From Trichomonas vaginalis G3 (lineage: Eukaryota > Parabasalia > Trichomonadida > Trichomonadidae): a DNA stretch of 64,000 bases. Within the stretch, counting starts at the first letter, position 1. Every line of letters starts with the position of its first letter. Where the stretch lies: NCBI RefSeq assembly GCF_026262505.1, contig NC_067207.1:4596252-4660251 (forward strand), in the 5' to 3' direction. Positions 40,367-52,685 of the stretch are shown here, one piece after another. The notes under the pieces are model-generated. The model worked only from the letters and a program-made list of their open reading frames with translations, did no database searches and had not been told where the DNA came from. The translations under genes were made by a program, and so were the position numbers.

Positions 40367-42402
40367 TTAGTGTTTTTCTTATTTATAAACATTAATCAAA
40401 TCTTATGTTCACTTGATTCAGTTTTATTAAATTAGTGTTTTTCTTATTTATAAACTTTCATCAAATCTTATGTTCACTTGATTCAGTTTTATTAAATTAG
40501 TGTTTTTCTTATTTATAAACTTTCATCAAATCTTATGTTCACTTGATTCAGTTTTATTAAATTAGTGTTTTTCTTATTTATAAACATTAATCAAATCTTA
40601 TGTTCACTTGATTCAGTTTTATTAAATTAGTGTTTTTCTTATTTATAAACTTTCATCAAATCTTATGTTCACTTGATTCAGTTTTATTAAATTAGTGTTT
40701 TTCTTATTTATAAACATTAATCAAATCTTATGTTCACTTGATTCAGTTTTATTAAATTAGTGTTTTTCTATTTATAAACTTATCAAATCTTATGTTCACT
40801 TGATTCAGTTTTATTAAATTAGTGTTTTTCTTATTTATAAACATTATCAAATCTTATGTTCACTTGATTCAGTTTTATTAAATTAGTGTTTTTTTATTAT
40901 TTATAAACTTCATCAAATCTTATGTTCACTTGATTCAGTTTTATTAAATTAGTGTTTTTCTTATTTATAAACATTAATCAAATCTTATGTTCACTTGATT
41001 CAGTTTTATTAAATTAGTGTTTTTCTTATTTATAAACTTTCAATCAAATCTTATGTTCACTTGATTCAGTTTTATTAAATTAGTGTTTTTCTTATTTATA
41101 AACTTTCATCAAATCTTATGTTCACTTGATTCAGTTTTATTAAATTAGTGTTTTTCTTATTTATAAACTTTCATCAAATCTTATGTTCACTTGATTCAGT
41201 TTTATTAAATTAGTGTTTTTCTTATTTATAAACATTAATCAAATCTTATGTTCACTTGATTCAGTTTTATTAAATTAGTGTTTTTCTTATTTATAAACAT
41301 TAATCAAATCTTATGTTCACTTGATTCAGTTTTATTAAATTAGTGTTTTTCTTATTTATAAACTTTCATCAAATCTTATGTTCACTTGATTCAGTTTTAT
41401 TAAATTAGTGTTTTTCTTATTTATAAACTTTCATCAAATCTTATGTTCACTTGATTCAGTTTTATTAAATTAGTGTTTTTCTTATTTATAAACTTTCATC
41501 AAATCTTATGTTCACTTGATTCAGTTTTATTAAATTAGTGTTTTTCTTATTTATAAACTTTCATCAAATCTTATGTTCACTTGATTCAGTTTTATTAAAT
41601 TAGTGTTTTTCTTATTTATAAACTTTCATCAAATCTTATGTTCACTTGATTCAGTTTTATTAAATTAGTGTTTTTCTTATTTATAAACTTTCATCAAATC
41701 TTATGTTCACTTGATTCAGTTTTATTAAATTAGTGTTTTTCTTATTTATAAACTTTCATCAAATCTTATGTTCACTTGATTCAGTTTTATTAAATTAGTG
41801 TTTTTCTTATTTATAAACATTAATCAAATCTTATGTTCACTTGATTCAGTTTTATTAAATTAGTGTTTTTCTTATTTATAAACATTAATCAAATCTTATG
41901 TTCACTTGATTCAGTTTTATTAAATTAGTGTTTTCTTATTTATAAACTTTCATCAAATCTTATGTTCACTTGATTCAGTTTTATTAAATTAGTGTTTTTC
42001 TTATTTATAAACTTTCATCAAATCTTATGTTCACTTGATTCAGTTTTATTAAATTAGTGTTTTTCTTATTTATAAACTTATCAAATCTTATGTTCACTTG
42101 ATTCAGTTTTATTAAATTAGTGTTTTTCTTATTTATAAACTTTCATCAAATCTTATGTTCACTTGATTCAGTTTTATTAAATTAGTGTTTTTCTTATTTA
42201 TAAACTTTCATCAAATCTTATGTTCACTTGATTCAGTTTTATTAAATTAGTGTTTTTCTTATTTATAAACTTTCATCAAATCTTATGTTCACTTGATTCA
42301 GTTTTATTAAATTAGTGTTTTTCTTATTTATAAACTTTCATCAAATCTTATGTTCACTTGATTCAGTTTTATTAAATTAGTGTTTTTCTTATTTATAAAC
42401 TT
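40367..42402. repeat. 65-bp tandem satellite, ~31 copies
   Basis: A 65-bp unit starting TTAGTGTTTTTCTTATTTAT and containing CAAATCTTATGTTCACTTGA and TTCAGTTTTATTAAA repeats head to tail (starts at 40367, 40432, 40497 and so on). Two main variants differ in the middle (AACATTAATC against AACTTTCATC), and a few units are 2-4 bp shorter. By length there are about 31 units. It fills the space between the convergent kinase gene and the broken ankyrin gene. There are no spacers, so it is not a CRISPR array. Confidence 0.95.
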
Positions 42403-42467
42403 CAAATTATTGATAAATGGTAGGTAGTATAATTGAAAAATAGTCTTAAAATCAGAGAAAATAAGTT

Positions 42468-43796
42468 TTAGTCCATCGTTCTCGCAGTTATTTCCAACAC
42501 TCTCTTGCACAAGTGGAAAAAGAAAATGATAAGGATGCCATTTATAGTCATTATTACTGCTCGAACAAATGCCGAAGTGCAAGGATCAGTTATTCTCGAT
42601 TTTTTGCGTTTCAATTTAAGGTTGATAATTATCAAAACAAATTGAATTGCAACAATTATGTATGTATAACTATTAGGTTCGTTGTAGATATATTCAAAAA
42701 TTAATTCATAAGCATCATCAGTGAATTCCTTGTCTGTATTAGTTTTTCCACCATTTGATTTTAAGAGAGCTTCTATTTCAGATTCCTCATGCAAAGAATT
42801 AAGAACATCTTGGTTATTTTCTTGTAAATGCTTCATTTCTTCTTGATGATTTTTAAGAAAATCTTCATTTTGTTTCCGATAACGTATAACAGCAATATCA
42901 AGAGGAGTCTGACCATTTTTATTTAAGGAATTTATTTCAGCGCCATGAGAAATTAATATTTCAGCGTTTTCTTTATTAGAAAATAATGCTGCTACATGTA
43001 GAGGCGTGTTTCCAAAAGAGTTTCTTTGGTTGACATTTGCACCATTTGAAATCAGAAATTCAATCATATCATTGTTTATATCTCCAGAAAGTAAGGAATT
43101 TTTATAATCATCAGGTAACTTTATGTATCCTACATTTTCTTCAAGAATTGCTTCCTTGACTTTTCTAGAATTATACATTAATGCATATGTAATAGCATTA
43201 TTTCCATTATGGTCTGTTAAGCTGATATTTGCACCATGTGAAATAAGGAATTCAGCCATTTCTTTATAATTATATAGTGCTGCATAAATTAGAGGGGTGA
43301 ACCCAAGATAGTTCTTGCTGCTATTTACATTCTCACCTCGTGAAATCAGAATTTCAGCAATTTTTATATTGTTTTTAATTGCTGCAATTTGAAGTGGCCT
43401 AAGATCTTCAATTTCTCCTTGGAGATTGATAGAAGCTCCATTCGCATTAAGTAATTCTACCAATTCAGTGTTGTTTGTATTTACTGCAATATTAAATGCA
43501 GATCCATATGTTTTATTTACTTTATCAATATCAATTCCTTGCTTAATCAGATAGTTTGCAATATCATTTTGTTTTTCAAAAGCTGCAACATGAAGTGCTG
43601 TTTCAGTATTTTCATTTACATAATTAATATTTGCACCTTCTGAATAAAAATATTCACAAAGAGATTTAATATGAAAAGCAGGAGAAAATACAAAACATCC
43701 ATCAATATCATTAGTTTGTTTCAAATATAATAGAAATGCATGAAGATTTTTGTGAACACCACATTTATCTAAAGTAATCCTTATGCCGTATTCATT
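42468..43796 (-). pseudogene. C-terminal part of an ankyrin gene split by a transposon
   Basis: From YLNEYGIRITLDKCG the frame continues through about nine ankyrin repeats (TALHVAAFEKQNDIANYLIK, TPLIYAALYNYKEMAEFLIS, TPLHVAALFSNKENAEILIS). It then has an acidic linker and two C-terminal hydrophobic segments (YIIVAIQFVLIIINL and VIMTINGILIIFFF). The reading frame is open into the inserted element (to 43928), but the residues there come from the element. The missing N-terminal part lies at 48516-49097. Canonical Trichomonas ankyrin proteins have the same order (HNIDFVTFLMNEYNIKI at the breakpoint), so the interruption falls just before the ankyrin domain. A membrane-anchored ankyrin protein was the ancestral product. 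Confidence 0.8.
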
Positions 43797-43810
43797 GAGA
43801 TATAAAAATT

Positions 43811-46800
43811 GCTCACATTTGCTCACATTTTGGCACTTTTTTGTACGTTTGTCAAAAAATTGTGAGGAAGATCTCACAAAAATAGTCAAAATGTGAGCAA
43901 ATTTTGAGAAGTGCTCACATTTTGACATACGATTATTTTCATACGTTTTTTTGATGAATTCTAATAAAACTTCATTATCACTTTCAGAACGAAGCGTAAC
44001 TTTTCAGCACGTAACGCTCTATCATGTGTAGTGACATATTATTCAAAAAAACTCAGATTGCTTATCTTATAATAACAATTTCATTAGAAAAAATGCACGA
44101 TTTCACGCTAAAACTTTGAAGCAATTCTTAAATTCGGATAAAAAATCGATATGTATTACACTTTAAACTTCAAAAAATGGTTCAAAATTTAGACTTAGTT
44201 TATCTTAACAATATAGCAGATTTTAAGCCGAACAAGTAGGAGTAATAGAAATAGCTCTTGAAAATAATTACAATTAGTAATATGTAAGTCAAAGTTCGAG
44301 TATTCTAATAAATAAACGTTCCGGATTTTCTTTACTACAAGAATCAATACTTAATATATAGAAGCAACAGTAAAAACTTATTAGAGATTCAAAAAGAAAG
44401 TTGACTAAAGAAAATCTTTTTATATAAGTAATTTTATTTTTTTGAAATACGAGATCGAATAAACATGTATTTTATTTTATTACTATAATAATACGTTTTT
44501 ACATAGTAAGAAAGTTTAGAGACTGAAATGAAATTAAAAATTGAGAAAAAAATAAAGCTTTTCTATAAAAATTCATATTAATATATAGTATAATGATATT
44601 ACAATTTATTGATAGTTGTGTTAGAAAAAAGGTACATTCACTATTTTTGACAAAATTTTAAATTTTCATGGGGTTGTAAATCTTATAATAACTAGATGAA
44701 TAAGGAATAAATCCCAGTATGATGTAGTTATTTGTTGTTAATTCGAATGTGTTTAGAGGTAAACTTAGCTTGTGAGATATATATAAATAAAGTGTTAATG
44801 CTTTAACCGCTCTTGGTGGAATGACATATAATTTTGTATCCTTATAAATAAATTTAATGTAGTTTTCCATTTTTGTCACTTTTTAAGATCTTACAAAATA
44901 TAGTTGATTTTTATCACTATTGAAATAAGATAAATAATGTAAGGACTCTAATTTTGTTATAAATATGAATGAAAACAGTAAAATGGATAACTTAAATATA
45001 TAAAAATAAATATTGGAACAAAGCTATAACAAATTTTCATTCTTATTTATAAATTGATAAACCAAAGTAATACATTTTATTACATTTCGTGTAACATATA
45101 CTAATATATAGATATTTTTTGAGATAATGTATTTATCTGTAAAAATTGTATGTGATCAAATTTGATTGATAAATTTATTCAGTAATAATAAATTGCATGT
45201 ACAATATATTATTGTCTTGCCATTTTTTTGCTCATAATAAAAAATCTTTAAAAATGATAACAATAAAAGAGTATTAAGTAAAAATTTATACATCCAAAAT
45301 ATATTTCAGTAACAGCATAATACGCCTATGCTAATTTTTAGTTCTTAAATTAAATAGATGTCCCTAATCCCATAGATATTCACCAAACTTGGCAAATTCT
45401 GAACGTGATCTACATATCCCTAGCAAGTAGATCATATTGGTATACGTATCTTGATCAAATAAAAAGAATATTTGTTGAATAATTTCTGTTCAAATTAAAA
45501 GTTCTTCAACTTACGGTAAATCTATCTGCCTTAAAAAGTATTACGATATTATGCAAAGTCAATTTTCTCCAAAAAAATATTTGAAGATGATACTTTAAGT
45601 ATACCAAAAATACAAGAATTTTGAGAGAACTCAATGAATTTTTGTGAAGGTGGAGTTAAATTGAGAAGATTTTTGGTCAGAGAAAAACAAAAATTACTAT
45701 CTGATAAAATGGTATTAAAATGAAAAAAGTTTAAACAAAGGAAATGAAGAATTTATATTATATTAGAATTTAAAGAGTAAATATAAAAGATTGAAAGAAA
45801 GAATAATAATAGGATTCTTGAATGCAACATTTGGAATGATGTTTCCAGTTGTAGATGTGTTAAGCAAAGAGAGATAATGATAGTTTCTTGAGTTTTGAGT
45901 TAAGCTTGTTGTAGATGAGAGAGAAATTTTGACGAGACTGAGGAACTTCATTTGGAATGATGTTTCCAGTTGTAGATGTGTTAAGCAAAGAGAGATAATG
46001 ATAGTTTCTTGAGTTTTTGCAATTAACCATCCTCAATGACTATTGTTTTAATATAATTTTTAAATTTTTTAAAACTGACATTTTAGTTGTATATTTTTTC
46101 TAACAAAGGTACATTCACTAGGTGATAACAGTAAAATGGGATGAAAATATGATAAATAGCATCCCTATATAGTGCCAAACAATATTTATACGGGCCAAAA
46201 AAATTTGGCTAGAGATTTGGCGAGTTATAAAACTTAGAAAATTGAGAGGGATATTTTTATTTTTTTTTTGGAAAGTTAAAATTGCGATTAAAAATCGATT
46301 TCCAGGAGAACTAAGCATCTCATCATATATTTAAATCGATAAAAATATTAAATAATAGTTGAATAGTATAACAACGTGAAATTATGGCTGAATCTACAGA
46401 AAAAATGAACATATTTGACATTTTTGAAAATTCATACGTTAGATGGTGACAGACTCATAAACTATACTTTAGCTAAGATTGATATATGGTTTCAACAACA
46501 CATGGTTAAAATTGTAAAAATATTTTAGATTTCAAAAAGGTATATATGGTAATATAATGGAACAAAGTCAACAAATAGCATGTTAAATATGTTATAATTA
46601 ACTTTTTATTAGATCCAATAGTAGATATCGAATGGTTTCCAGCTTTATGGTTAAATATTTTCTTTTCGAGCTTCTCTTTAACTGTTGTATTAAGGTTGTA
46701 AATTTTTGATGCTAGAAACTATGGAATCTTCTTTGCTGCTGCATTTTTCTTGAGAGTTCTTGCAATTTCGAATAGATCTGCGCATTGTATGAAATTGAGG

Positions 46801-48501
46801 CTTTAAAATATCTTGAAAACAGAATAGGACTGCTTTTCCAAAGGAATGCTTACTTGTAAATCAGAGAGTTTCAAAATTGAGAGCAAGATTATCATCATAA
46901 CTTTCGATTTTGCTGCGAAAAAGGAAGACAAGTAATTAACAAATCATTTACTGTTGTTCATCAAAAGAAGAAAACTTTGATAACAACTAATGATGATAAA
47001 ATCAAGCTATCTTTTAATATTTTAAATTGATAAGACATTCAAAATATTTGAATGGTTTAAAATATTTTCTTTTAATTTCTATAAGATATTATCATGATTA
47101 TATAATAAAATTTAAATTTTTATTCAAAAAGGCAATATTTCAAACTTTTAATTTCAAAAATCTTAATTCTGCAATAAGTGTATTTAATTGTAGCAAATTT
47201 AATGATCCTTCGTCATGCTTAGCAATTTGGAACTCATAAATTAATGATTTCTTCAAGTAAAATTCTGCATTATTTCAAAAGTCAATAATTCTCTAGTAAC
47301 TTTTCTTCAAACCCTAACCATTATAATATATGTAAAATAGAAAATAATTGCAAAGAAAGATAGCCGAATTTACTGGGTAGTTCTTGTGATGCGAAATAAT
47401 TGCAAATTAACACCTAGTTTTAACAGCATCAATCTCTTTTTGCTCTCATTTAAATGCATTCGCACACTTTAATTTTGAAATATAAGAGTTTTGGAAATTA
47501 TCAAATTTATCTGCTCAAATACTATAGATCTTCATAAGTGTTAATAGAATCACCAGCCTTACATATAGTGTTTAATATAATGATGCACATCATACTGGGA
47601 TTTATTCCTTATTCATCTAGTTATTATAAGATTTACAACCCCATGAAAATTTAAAATTTTGTCAAAAATAGTGAATGTACCTTTTTTCTAACACAACTAT
47701 CAATAAATTGTAATATCATTATACTATATATTAATATGAATTTTTATAGAAAAGCTTTATTTTTTTCTCAATTTTTAATTTCATTTCAGTCTCTAAACTT
47801 TCTTACTATGTAAAAACGTATTATTATAGTAATAAAATAAAATACATGTTTATTCGATCTCGTATTTCAAAAAAATAAAATTACTTATATAAAAAGATTC
47901 TCTTTAGTCAACTTTCTTTTTGAATCTCTAATAAGTTTTTACTGTTGCTTCTATATATTAAGTATTGATTCTTGTAGTAAAGAAAATCCGGAACGTTTAT
48001 TTATTAGAATACTCGAACTTTGACTTACATATTACTAATTGTAATTATTTTCAAGAGCTATTTCTATTACTCCTACTTGTTCGGCTTAAAATCTGCTATA
48101 TTGTTAAGATAAACTAAGTCTAAATTTTGAACCATTTTTTGAAGTTTAAAGTGTAATACATATCGATTTTTTATCCGAATTTAAGAATTGCTTCAAAGTT
48201 TTAGCGTGAAATCGTGCATTTTTTCTAATGAAATTGTTATTATAAGATAAGCAATCTGAGTTTTTTTGAATAATATGTCACTACACATGATAGAGCGTTA
48301 CGTGCTGAAAAGTTACGCTTCGTTCTGAAAGTGATAATGAAGTTTTATTAGAATTCATCAAAAAAACGTATGAAAATAATCGTATGTCAAAATGTGAGCA
48401 CTTCTCAAAATTTGCTCACATTTTGACTATTTTTGTGAGATCTTCCTCACAATTTTTTGACAAACGTACAAAAAAGTGCCAAAATGTGAGCAAATGTGAG
48501 C
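43811..48501. mobile_element. 4.7-kb transposon with 915-bp terminal inverted repeats
   Basis: The two arms, 43811-44725 and 47587-48501, are each 915 bp and match in inverted orientation with about one difference that I could find. The ends read GCTCACATTTGCTCACATTT. An AAATGTGAGC motif recurs in both orientations within the first 120 bp, a likely transposase-binding cluster. The 2.9-kb interior has no long open frame, so the element is non-autonomous or decayed. It interrupts an ankyrin gene. The flanks (14 bp on each side, GAGATATAAAAATT and its inverse) are themselves palindromic, so the target duplication cannot be fixed. The superfamily is not assignable from ends alone; a Mutator-like or foldback element is possible. 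Confidence 0.85.
45832..46018. repeat. Direct 68-bp repeat inside the transposon interior
   Basis: A block starting ATTTGGAATGATGTTTCCAG and ending GATAGTTTCTTGAGTTTT occurs at about 45832-45899 and again at about 45951-46018, essentially identical, 119 bp apart. It has no coding meaning that I can see. The rest of the interior (44726-47586) shows no supported gene. Confidence 0.7.
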
Positions 48502-48515
48502 AATTTTTATATCTC

Positions 48516-49097
48516 GTTTTTGTTCTCTCAAACATAATTCAATGAGATATTGATTGTCTATTCTAAATGAAGCATCACGACATTCTTTAGAGACTTTCCC
48601 GTTAAAGTTATCTCTTAATAACCTGAAACAATTAACTGCTCCTTTTCGCAACAACCTATAATTAATTCATTGAGCTTGTATTCTCTATTATTATTCAAGA
48701 AATTCAATAATTTTTTATCATCATCTTTTATAAGAATTTCAAGAAGGTTAACAGCAACGACACTATCTGATTATGCAAGAACTTGGATATCATAATCACT
48801 TTCACAATGATATTCTTCATAAATTCTTTTAATTAACTCTAAATATCCATGACGATAATGTAGCCTTACAAAGCCAATTTGCCGTATCAAATGGATTATC
48901 TCTTGTGGTTTAAAATATCCAGTATCTATCAAATTGTCCTTGATTTCATTATATAATCCTGTTGTTGAGTTTATTTCATTTGAATTTATTTGGTATATTG
49001 AATCCCATGTATCAATGTATGCCTTGTACTTATTCATAAGTGAAGTACTTAGGGCTTGGTCCGTTTCAATTAGTTGAATAATAAAAAAGAGCATCAT
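48516..49097 (-). pseudogene. N-terminal part of the same split ankyrin gene
   Basis: From ATG 49097 the frame reads the usual N-terminal domain of Trichomonas DUF3447/ankyrin proteins (KYKAYIDTWDSIYQINSNE, KDNLIDTGYFKPQEIIHLIR, GYLELIKRIYEEYHCESD). An in-frame TAA at about 48768-48770 is followed by continued homologous reading (VVAVNLLEILIKDDDKK). A frame change occurs near 48650, and another block (GAVNCFRLLRDNFNGKV, LIELCLREQKRDIKI) leads to the transposon edge. Besides the transposon, the gene therefore has at least one stop and one frame shift and is not functional. Confidence 0.75.
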
Positions 49098-49234
49098 GGG
49101 TTTCGAATCGGTATCAAAAATATTAAATTTCCCAAAAATGAAAAGTTATCAATTTTCCCAATTTATAGGAAAAACTGAATATTTTTAAACTTTGTAAATG
49201 TTCTAATGACATGGTCTTCAATTTTGGTCTTTAA

Positions 49235-50922
49235 GGGTTCCGACCGACCACCTATCTCCTCTCAATTTTCATCAACTTCATAGCATCTTGTTGGCTCACA
49301 TGATAGATATCTTTCTTTGCTACCATACACAATATGATAGTAATCCTTCATATAAAGATATACATATATGGTAGGTGAATCTCAAAGTCACCATATTGCC
49401 TTAAAGAAAGCATTTTTTACCATCATTTCTTCATTTTTCCTTATTAAAAGTACTTGGTAAAATGCCTCGAGTTGCACCTAAAAAATTCGATTTTTTCGAC
49501 TCTACGGAAATGAAATCAGGACAAAGTGTATAAAATAATTGCAGTTAAACTCTGCTTCAAAAATCAAATAATTACGAGATATTAAATTTGATTACATTAA
49601 AATATGCTTTTCTAGCAAATACAAATAAATGTTATGCATCTAAACCTAATGAAGTATATCGTTGTTGAATGAACATCCACATTTTACTTGCCCCTATACA
49701 AAAATAATGAAAATAAGAATGAGATAACTAGCTCATTTCCAATTAAGCCTGCCATAATATCCAACTCAATAATGTTTAGCATATTTCGTTTCTAGATATA
49801 ATACTCTACATCACAATTGTGATAATAAAATTATATCTATAGTGTGATTACGTCAGGAGCCATTGCAAGTAGCATATTTCAATCAAAAATGCAATAAAAG
49901 GATTTTCTTCGCACTAAAATCCATCATTTATTTGGAAAAGTATAAAAAAATATTAGATCTTGTTTTGACAAAATTACAGCTTGGAATATGAACATAAGGT
50001 GTTGATTAAAGCTATAATATTACTGGTTTCATAATGATGATAAACGTACAATTTTTTGATTAAATTTCAAAATTTCTATCTAAAAACACCAAAGCAAGAA
50101 GGTTTCCATATAATCCATTACTCACTAAACAAGCAAGATATCCCAGCTTGGAAGCAATTTAATCAATAATTCCATTTATTGATACTTTTTATTTGATTTC
50201 AATTAACTCTCTCGCAAACAATAGATTTTTACTCCGTATTCTCCCTTAAAAACCTAATGGTATTTCTTTGACAAGTTGCTAAAATAGTTTCAAAACATTT
50301 TTAGCATGAATTATGAATTATCTCATAAAGTTATTAAATATTACCACTCTGGCTCTACAAACATTTCTATTTCGGCACCACAAAAACTACTTTGCTAGCA
50401 TCAAGTATAATCTTTTGAATTTGAAGATCTGAAAATCTTATTTTTGCTTTGTGAAAAAATGATAAATAGATTCATAATCTCTGATAATTAATAATACTGT
50501 TTATAATAAAATTATAAGCTAATTCGTTCTTTAGTCTGCCTACTTCTTTGTCACGTTTCACTTCATTCTGACACGCAAAATCGACGAATTTTACGTGTCA
50601 AAAATTTTTATTTTCGAATTTGACATCAATATATGCATATATATAGGTCATAGATTATCCCATTAAAATCTTAAAAACATCGGTTGAATATTCATGATTT
50701 TTCTCACTCAAATGGAGAGGGTGAAAAAAATCGAAAAAATTCGAAAAAAGGAGGGTTGAAAAAGAGTCATCGATAAAGACTTCACTTAGAGGCATTTTTA
50801 AATACTATATATTATAAGGAGGAATGATGTACCTGGGATTCGGATTGAAACCTCGTATTCGCCAAGATATGACCTTCCAAAGTTGAAATTTTTGAGAGGA
50901 GATAGGTGGTCGGTCGGAACCC
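49235..50922. mobile_element. 1.7-kb element with perfect 31-bp terminal inverted repeats
   Basis: The left end (49235-49265) starts GGGTTCCGACCGACCACC and ends TCTCCTCTCAA, and the right end (50892-50922) is its exact inverse over 31 bp. Both ends are flanked by TTAA (49231-49234 and 50923-50926), which could be a TTAA target duplication of the piggyBac kind or part of longer TTAAGGG ends. The interior has no long frame. A short start at 49462 (MPRVAPKKFDFFDSTEMKSG, then stop after 23 codons) may be a remnant of the autonomous element's gene. Confidence 0.8.
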
Positions 50923-51092
50923 TTAAGATCTCACTGCCTTAGTTTACAACTATTCAATTTTTTTGCACTTATATATACTTTTTCTCTATGATAGAATTGA
51001 TATTTTTATGAATAAACTTAAATATAGCATACATTGATCATACTCGATCTTTTTATTGTTTCAAAATCTAAAAAAGATCTCTTGAAGAAGAC

Positions 51093-51219
51093 TCAGGGTG
51101 TAAATAACGTTATTTTTTTGTAAACTAATGCTCTGATTTCATAAGGTTTTTTTTTCAATCACCCCATGCCAATTTCGAGAAATTTGAACTAAAGTCGGAT
51201 GGGCATAATTGCACCCTTA
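51093..51219. mobile_element. MITE-like element, 127 bp, relative of the 10020-10145 element
   Basis: The right half (GAAATTTGAACTAAAGTCGG, then ATGGGCATAATTGCACCCTTA in two parts) closely matches the right half of the element at 10020-10145 (GAAATTTGAATTAAAGTCAG). The left end (TCAGGGTGTAAATAACG) is a diverged inverse of its right end. The near-identical length of the two copies supports one family. Confidence 0.55.
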
Positions 51220-51342
51220 CACACACTTTCACATCATTCTTCTATAGCTATTTTTTTTAATTCCTCACAGACTTTCTCAAAAATTATTGTCAATTGAGAA
51301 GCTCATATTTATGTTGAGGATATACAATATCAATGTATACAT

Positions 51343-52397
51343 TAAGGGTTTCGTTTTGCGAAAAAAACGTACAATACGCAATTTCGCTAAAAAAACATTT
51401 AGCTAGCAATTTCGACCTTTGACTCCACTCAAGACGTCACTTTTTTAATTTTGCGGTATCATATTTTTGGAAAATCTTTATGAATATTATATAAAAAGTC
51501 TCTTTAATATCTATATTTCATATTTTTATCGATTTTTAAAGTTTTTGCGAAAAGTATTCAATTATTTTTGCTATTTGGTCGGGTAAATGTCAGATTTGCG
51601 ACATTTTCTGATATGATATTCAGATTCTACGTTGATAATAATGCTTATAGAACCCTCTTGCTATTGTGTCAAAATTGCGAAACCGATAGCAAAAATATCT
51701 CGCAATATCAAAATTGAGATATTGAGTGAATTATGCATTATAGAGATTAAAAATCTGATTTGTGAAAACATCTCATCAGTTTCTAGCTAATTCAAAAATC
51801 TTTACTATCTTATTCGATTAAAATGAAAAGGGAATAGTTTCATTATGCTTTAAATGACAGCCTTATAATATAATCATAGTTTTCGCTCAATATGCAGCAT
51901 TTTTTTTTCGAAATCTATGGTCAATATCCTAAATACTGATTGCTTTGCATTCATATCTCTTACATTTTCTATACCCACATCACTATTCATTGCTATTCCT
52001 ATCTTTTTCATTTTTGTTTGTTTCTCATAATTTCTCAAAAAACACGATAACTTGATATTTGTAAATATCATACTTTATAACGTAAATAAGAACTTGACCT
52101 ATTAAGAAAAGCAGTAATGAAAAGAAAATCTGAAATTCATAAAAATTACAAGTTTCTGATGACAATTAGCTTAATTAAACCAGGTACAAGATTATATAAT
52201 TGTATTTTCTATCCAATTATCCATATAATATCTTATCCAGAAAAAATAACTTGATCAATACCAAATGATTTTTTAACTAGTAAATAAAGTATTTTCTTTA
52301 CACACACATTGTATATCATAGTTTTTTTTTGGTTTCGCAAAACATCCAAAAACAAATATGCTATAAAAGTGACAATTTTAGCAAAACGAAACCCTTA
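51343..52397. mobile_element. 1055-bp inverted-repeat element with 7-bp target duplication
   Basis: The left end TAAGGGTTTCGTTTTGC (51343) is inverted at the right end (GCAAAACGAAACCCTTA, ending 52397), perfect over 17 bp. TATACAT flanks both ends (51336-51342 and 52398-52404). The interior is non-coding and rich in short TTTTGCGAAA-like motifs in both orientations, possibly transposase-binding sites. A 65-codon frame inside (51874-52071) has no support. Confidence 0.75.
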
Positions 52398-52685
52398 TAT
52401 ACATTAACCTAATTTATATAAAATGCAAATTTTCGGAATTTAGAATTTGCTAATAATTGCCAAACACCAAAAATCAGAAGGAAAATAAATCGCTGAGGTT
52501 TGATATAATATATGGGTTTTATATTATGTATGAATATCATGTGTTTGATCTTCAAAATTATGCGTCCATGGAAGATCATGATCGTATTGTACATATAACA
52601 CAAGAATGTAGTTTTACGCAAACTGGTATAAGCAAAAAATCAAATTTAAATAGTTTGGAAATAAAAATTTTTTAGAATAAATTAA

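Noticed and set aside
40367-42402. Possible CRISPR array
   Set aside because: Units are contiguous 65-bp tandem repeats without spacers, and the genome is eukaryotic.
46600-46960. Coding-like minus-strand stretch in the interior of the large transposon
   Set aside because: It is broken by several stops and gave no motif I could tie to a transposase or any known family.
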